Part shown: positions 43,667 through 45,873 of the stretch, in pieces
How positions within the stretch are numbered: position 1 is the stretch's first letter
Layout: every line of letters starts with the position of its first letter
Assembly: GCA_012728895.1 (NCBI GenBank)
Contig: JAAYEG010000023.1
Coordinates: forward strand, 1 to 45,873
DNA length: 45,873 nt
Direction: 5' to 3'
Source of the DNA: Methanospirillum sp.
GTDB taxonomy: Archaea > Halobacteriota > Methanomicrobia > Methanomicrobiales > Methanospirillaceae
Notes under the pieces: model-generated
Database searches by the model: none
What the model was told of the DNA's origin: nothing
What the model saw: the letters and a program-made list of their open reading frames with translations, nothing else
Translations under genes and position numbers: made by a program

Positions 43667-45873
43667 TTACGCCCATCGGAACACGTATTGTATTCCGGTT
43701 TTCTCTTTTCCAGACTCTTTCTTCTTCTCGTATGCCTTCGAGAGCGAGCCATCGAATGCGCCCTCGAGGGTCTTCACGTGATTCTCGATGACACCCCTCA
43801 ACAGGATCACCTGCTCCTCCAGACTGAAGCGGGGGGCCATATCGAGGGCGTGAACGCAATAGGCCAGCGCCATGCGCAGGCAGATCTCCCGCTTTCCCGT
43901 CTCGCGTGCGAGAGCTGCATAGACAATGGCCAGATGATAGTAGTACACGGGATCCGGCTGAAGGGCGACCGCAAGATGAAGGCTCGTTCTGGCGAGTTTC
44001 AGGTTTCCGGGTTCCTTGTACTGCTTGAAGACGATCCAGCCCCGCTTGTCGTGAATATCGGCCTGAAGAACACAAGCGCGGGAGGTAATAAATTCGTGCA
44101 GCCGTTCGATCTCGCTCTGTTCCCCTTGCCCGTGAGGGGACGTGCCATTTTCCCGGTTCTGCAAACCCTCGAGCCCCTTCTTCAGGTCCTTCTCCATCAG
44201 TCTGAGAATTCTTTCGGCTCGATCGACGAGTTTGAACGCAACTTCGAGTCTCGTGTCACGTTCCGCGTAGGAGTATGCCTGTCCGATGAGCGCCCGGATG
44301 TATATTTCACCGGCATATGCGCAATCGATTGAGTCGTGAAAGCAACTCATCCTTCTGATAAGGAAATCCTTGAGCGCCTCGAAGAACTCGTCGGTTACCT
44401 GGTGCTCACATTCGGCCAGGGGTGGCTGGCCGAACCTCGAGAATATGTCTGCAAGATAGAGTTCGCACTGGAAGTGGTCCCGTTTGTGGAGGAGCGCTTC
44501 GGCGCACTTGAGCGCACAATAGCATTCAAACGGGACGGTGTCCGTCAGGCTCTTCGCAAGGACCATCGCGATCTCGTAGTGGGAGAGCGCCTTTCCATAC
44601 TCCGAGATCCCGGTGTAACAATCCCCGAGGTAGAGCGACACCTCGAAGTGTTCCTGGTCGTAGCGTGCAGACAGGGGATCAACCTCCGCCCGGTCGCGGA
44701 CCGGTAACGACGAAGCCGATTGATGCTTGAGTTTCTCGACCGAGATTGCCTTCGCTGCGTCGTCGAAATAGTGTATCGCCTGCTTCCAGAAGTTCGTCTT
44801 TTCTTCCCTGTTCTGGCAGTAATACCCGAGTTTCCAGTAGCAGTATCCGATATATCGGAGCGTCTGGATATCGAACGGTTCGAGCAGGAGTGCCGATTCG
44901 AGGTGATGGAGCGCCTGTTTGTAATCCCGGGTCGCGAAGAAGCACCTGCCCCATAAGAAGTTCTCTTCGAACCCGAGCGGGTTGCGGTACTGAGCCCTCG
45001 AGGCGATCTCGAAGGCTGCGTCGAATTTGCGTCGTTCCCCCCGTCGTTCGAGCAGCAAGGATTCTATCAGGTGTATATCGATCTTCCGTTCCTTGATCTC
45101 GAGGGGATGGACCTCACTCAGGCGGTCAAAGGATTCTCGGTAGTAATCGCTCCTGGAGGTGCTACGCGCGAGTTCGTTGTAGATGACGCCCTGTGCCCAT
45201 CGGCGCGCCACCTCTCTTTTCCATTGAAAATTGCTGTCGTGTTTCGGCTGGCTGAGAGCCTCGAGAGCGAGTTTATAGTGTTCCCTCGCCTCGATGATCT
45301 CGTTGGGATTCCCGCATCTCTCTGCCACGGCCTTATCGGCAGCCCGGTACGAGCGGCGAGCCCTCTCCCAGCAAGCATCCTCGTCGAACCTGACTGCATC
45401 GGATGAATCGCGGGGATTGGTCTCATCCCCGGCTGGGTTGACTCGGCCGGCATCGTCGTGAGGACATGGTGAGGCCTCGAACCCCTCGAAGGTTCCCTGG
45501 AAGTACAGAATATCGAAGAGATCCCTGCTCCTTTGCGATGCCGCGTTCTGCAGAACACAGAAAAGTCGCTTCTGCCACCGTCTGGAGAGGTTCTTGTGAA
45601 CCCACGAGGGATGCTCGAGGATTTTTTTGATTGCGAGCTCCCGTTCGTTCTTCCACCCCGCGCGATCGGAGGAGGTGGCAGACTGGACCCAGTACTTGGG
45701 GTACGTGGGATCGATCTGCGACGCAAGCCGAAACGCGTTGGTGGCTTTTTTGAATTGTTTTCTCTCACAATAGACCGCCCCGAGGTTGGCATAAACGATC
45801 GCATTCGTCCTGTCGATGAATAGGGCCTGTTGTAGAAGCCACGTGATGGGTGCATACGAAAAATGCACCGCAA
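43667..45873 (-). CDS. Large TPR-repeat protein (partial, N-terminus off window)
   Basis: An open frame of about 735 codons runs to the right edge, with its start beyond it. Short tetratricopeptide repeats are visible: AIVYANLGAVYCERKQFKKATNAFRLASQIDP (early), LYLGDCYTGISEYGKALSHYEIAM (middle), and YYYHLAIVYAALARETG and ARTSLHLAVALQPDP (late). The region between them is long, helical and charged. The protein is cytoplasmic or unknown; its partner cannot be told. GC content is visibly lower than in the rest of the window, and codon choice is less biased to G or C, suggesting transfer or a different origin. It ends 66 bp before the Ig-like remnant region. Confidence 0.8.
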   Translation of the reverse strand, partial: AVHFSYAPITWLLQQALFIDRTNAIVYANLGAVYCERKQFKKATNAFRLASQIDPTYPKYWVQSATSSDRAGWKNERELAIKKILEHPSWVHKNLSRRWQKRLFCVLQNAASQRSRDLFDILYFQGTFEGFEASPCPHDDAGRVNPAGDETNPRDSSDAVRFDEDACWERARRSYRAADKAVAERCGNPNEIIEAREHYKLALEALSQPKHDSNFQWKREVARRWAQGVIYNELARSTSRSDYYRESFDRLSEVHPLEIKERKIDIHLIESLLLERRGERRKFDAAFEIASRAQYRNPLGFEENFLWGRCFFATRDYKQALHHLESALLLEPFDIQTLRYIGYCYWKLGYYCQNREEKTNFWKQAIHYFDDAAKAISVEKLKHQSASSLPVRDRAEVDPLSARYDQEHFEVSLYLGDCYTGISEYGKALSHYEIAMVLAKSLTDTVPFECYCALKCAEALLHKRDHFQCELYLADIFSRFGQPPLAECEHQVTDEFFEALKDFLIRRMSCFHDSIDCAYAGEIYIRALIGQAYSYAERDTRLEVAFKLVDRAERILRLMEKDLKKGLEGLQNRENGTSPHGQGEQSEIERLHEFITSRACVLQADIHDKRGWIVFKQYKEPGNLKLARTSLHLAVALQPDPVYYYHLAIVYAALARETGKREICLRMALAYCVHALDMAPRFSLEEQVILLRGVIENHVKTLEGAFDGSLSKAYEKKKESGKEKTGIQYVFRWA

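Overview
This window comes from a GC-rich methanogenic archaeon, most likely of the order Methanomicrobiales. The evidence is F420 cofactor genes (cofC and two cofH-type genes), a thiol:fumarate reductase pair (tfrA/tfrB), an archaeal ribC/ribH pair, the small subunit of DNA polymerase D, Lsm, L37e, ZPR1 and SepF. Many start codons sit about 28-32 nt downstream of an AT-rich TATA-like element with little or no leader, which is an archaeal pattern. No rRNA, tRNA, CRISPR array or transposase was seen.

Layout: 1-2168 holds a secreted cohesin-like protein that runs off the left edge and a secreted beta-propeller/dockerin protein. 2292-8223 holds cofC, an ABC exporter pair, a CARF-HEPN (Csx1/DxTHG-like) protein in an overlapping pair with an FmdE-family protein, an HdeD-like membrane protein and a glycine-zipper/coiled-coil protein. 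8542-12154 holds two PLP aminotransferases, ribH, ribC and purE. 12214-16446 holds two large dockerin proteins, one with a beta-helix and one with NHL repeats. 16602-26329 holds a Cache lipoprotein, thiC, an MBL hydrolase, a DUF123 protein, an iron-sulfur flavoprotein, tandem cofH paralogues, signal peptidase I, polD small subunit and a glutaredoxin-thioredoxin reductase fusion. 26354-29206 is a multidomain SGNH esterase/beta-helix/CBM6/CBM6/dockerin protein. 29302-40962 holds a DUF169 protein, a secreted MBL protein, tfrB-tfrA, lysC-purM, ZPR1-sepF, a PUA protein, lsm, rpl37e and purF. 40993-45873 holds a membrane-anchored cohesin protein, an M28 peptidase, an Ig-like gene remnant and a less GC-rich TPR gene cut by the right edge.

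The main theme beyond housekeeping is a dispersed cohesin-dockerin inventory. Two cohesin-type proteins (one with a long Thr-Pro tail, one with a C-terminal membrane segment) and four secreted dockerin proteins with nearly the same dockerin occur within 42 kb. This suggests a cell-surface, calcium-dependent assembly carrying a carbohydrate-esterase/CBM protein, beta-helices and beta-propellers. The second theme is an orphan CARF-HEPN protein far from any visible cas gene.

Several metabolic genes are functionally linked. 5-Amino-6-ribitylaminouracil feeds both RibH/RibC (riboflavin) and CofH (the F420 chromophore), and CofC activates the F420 side-chain precursor. PurE, PurM and PurF belong to purine synthesis. 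Function assignments rest on motif reading only; no database search was possible.
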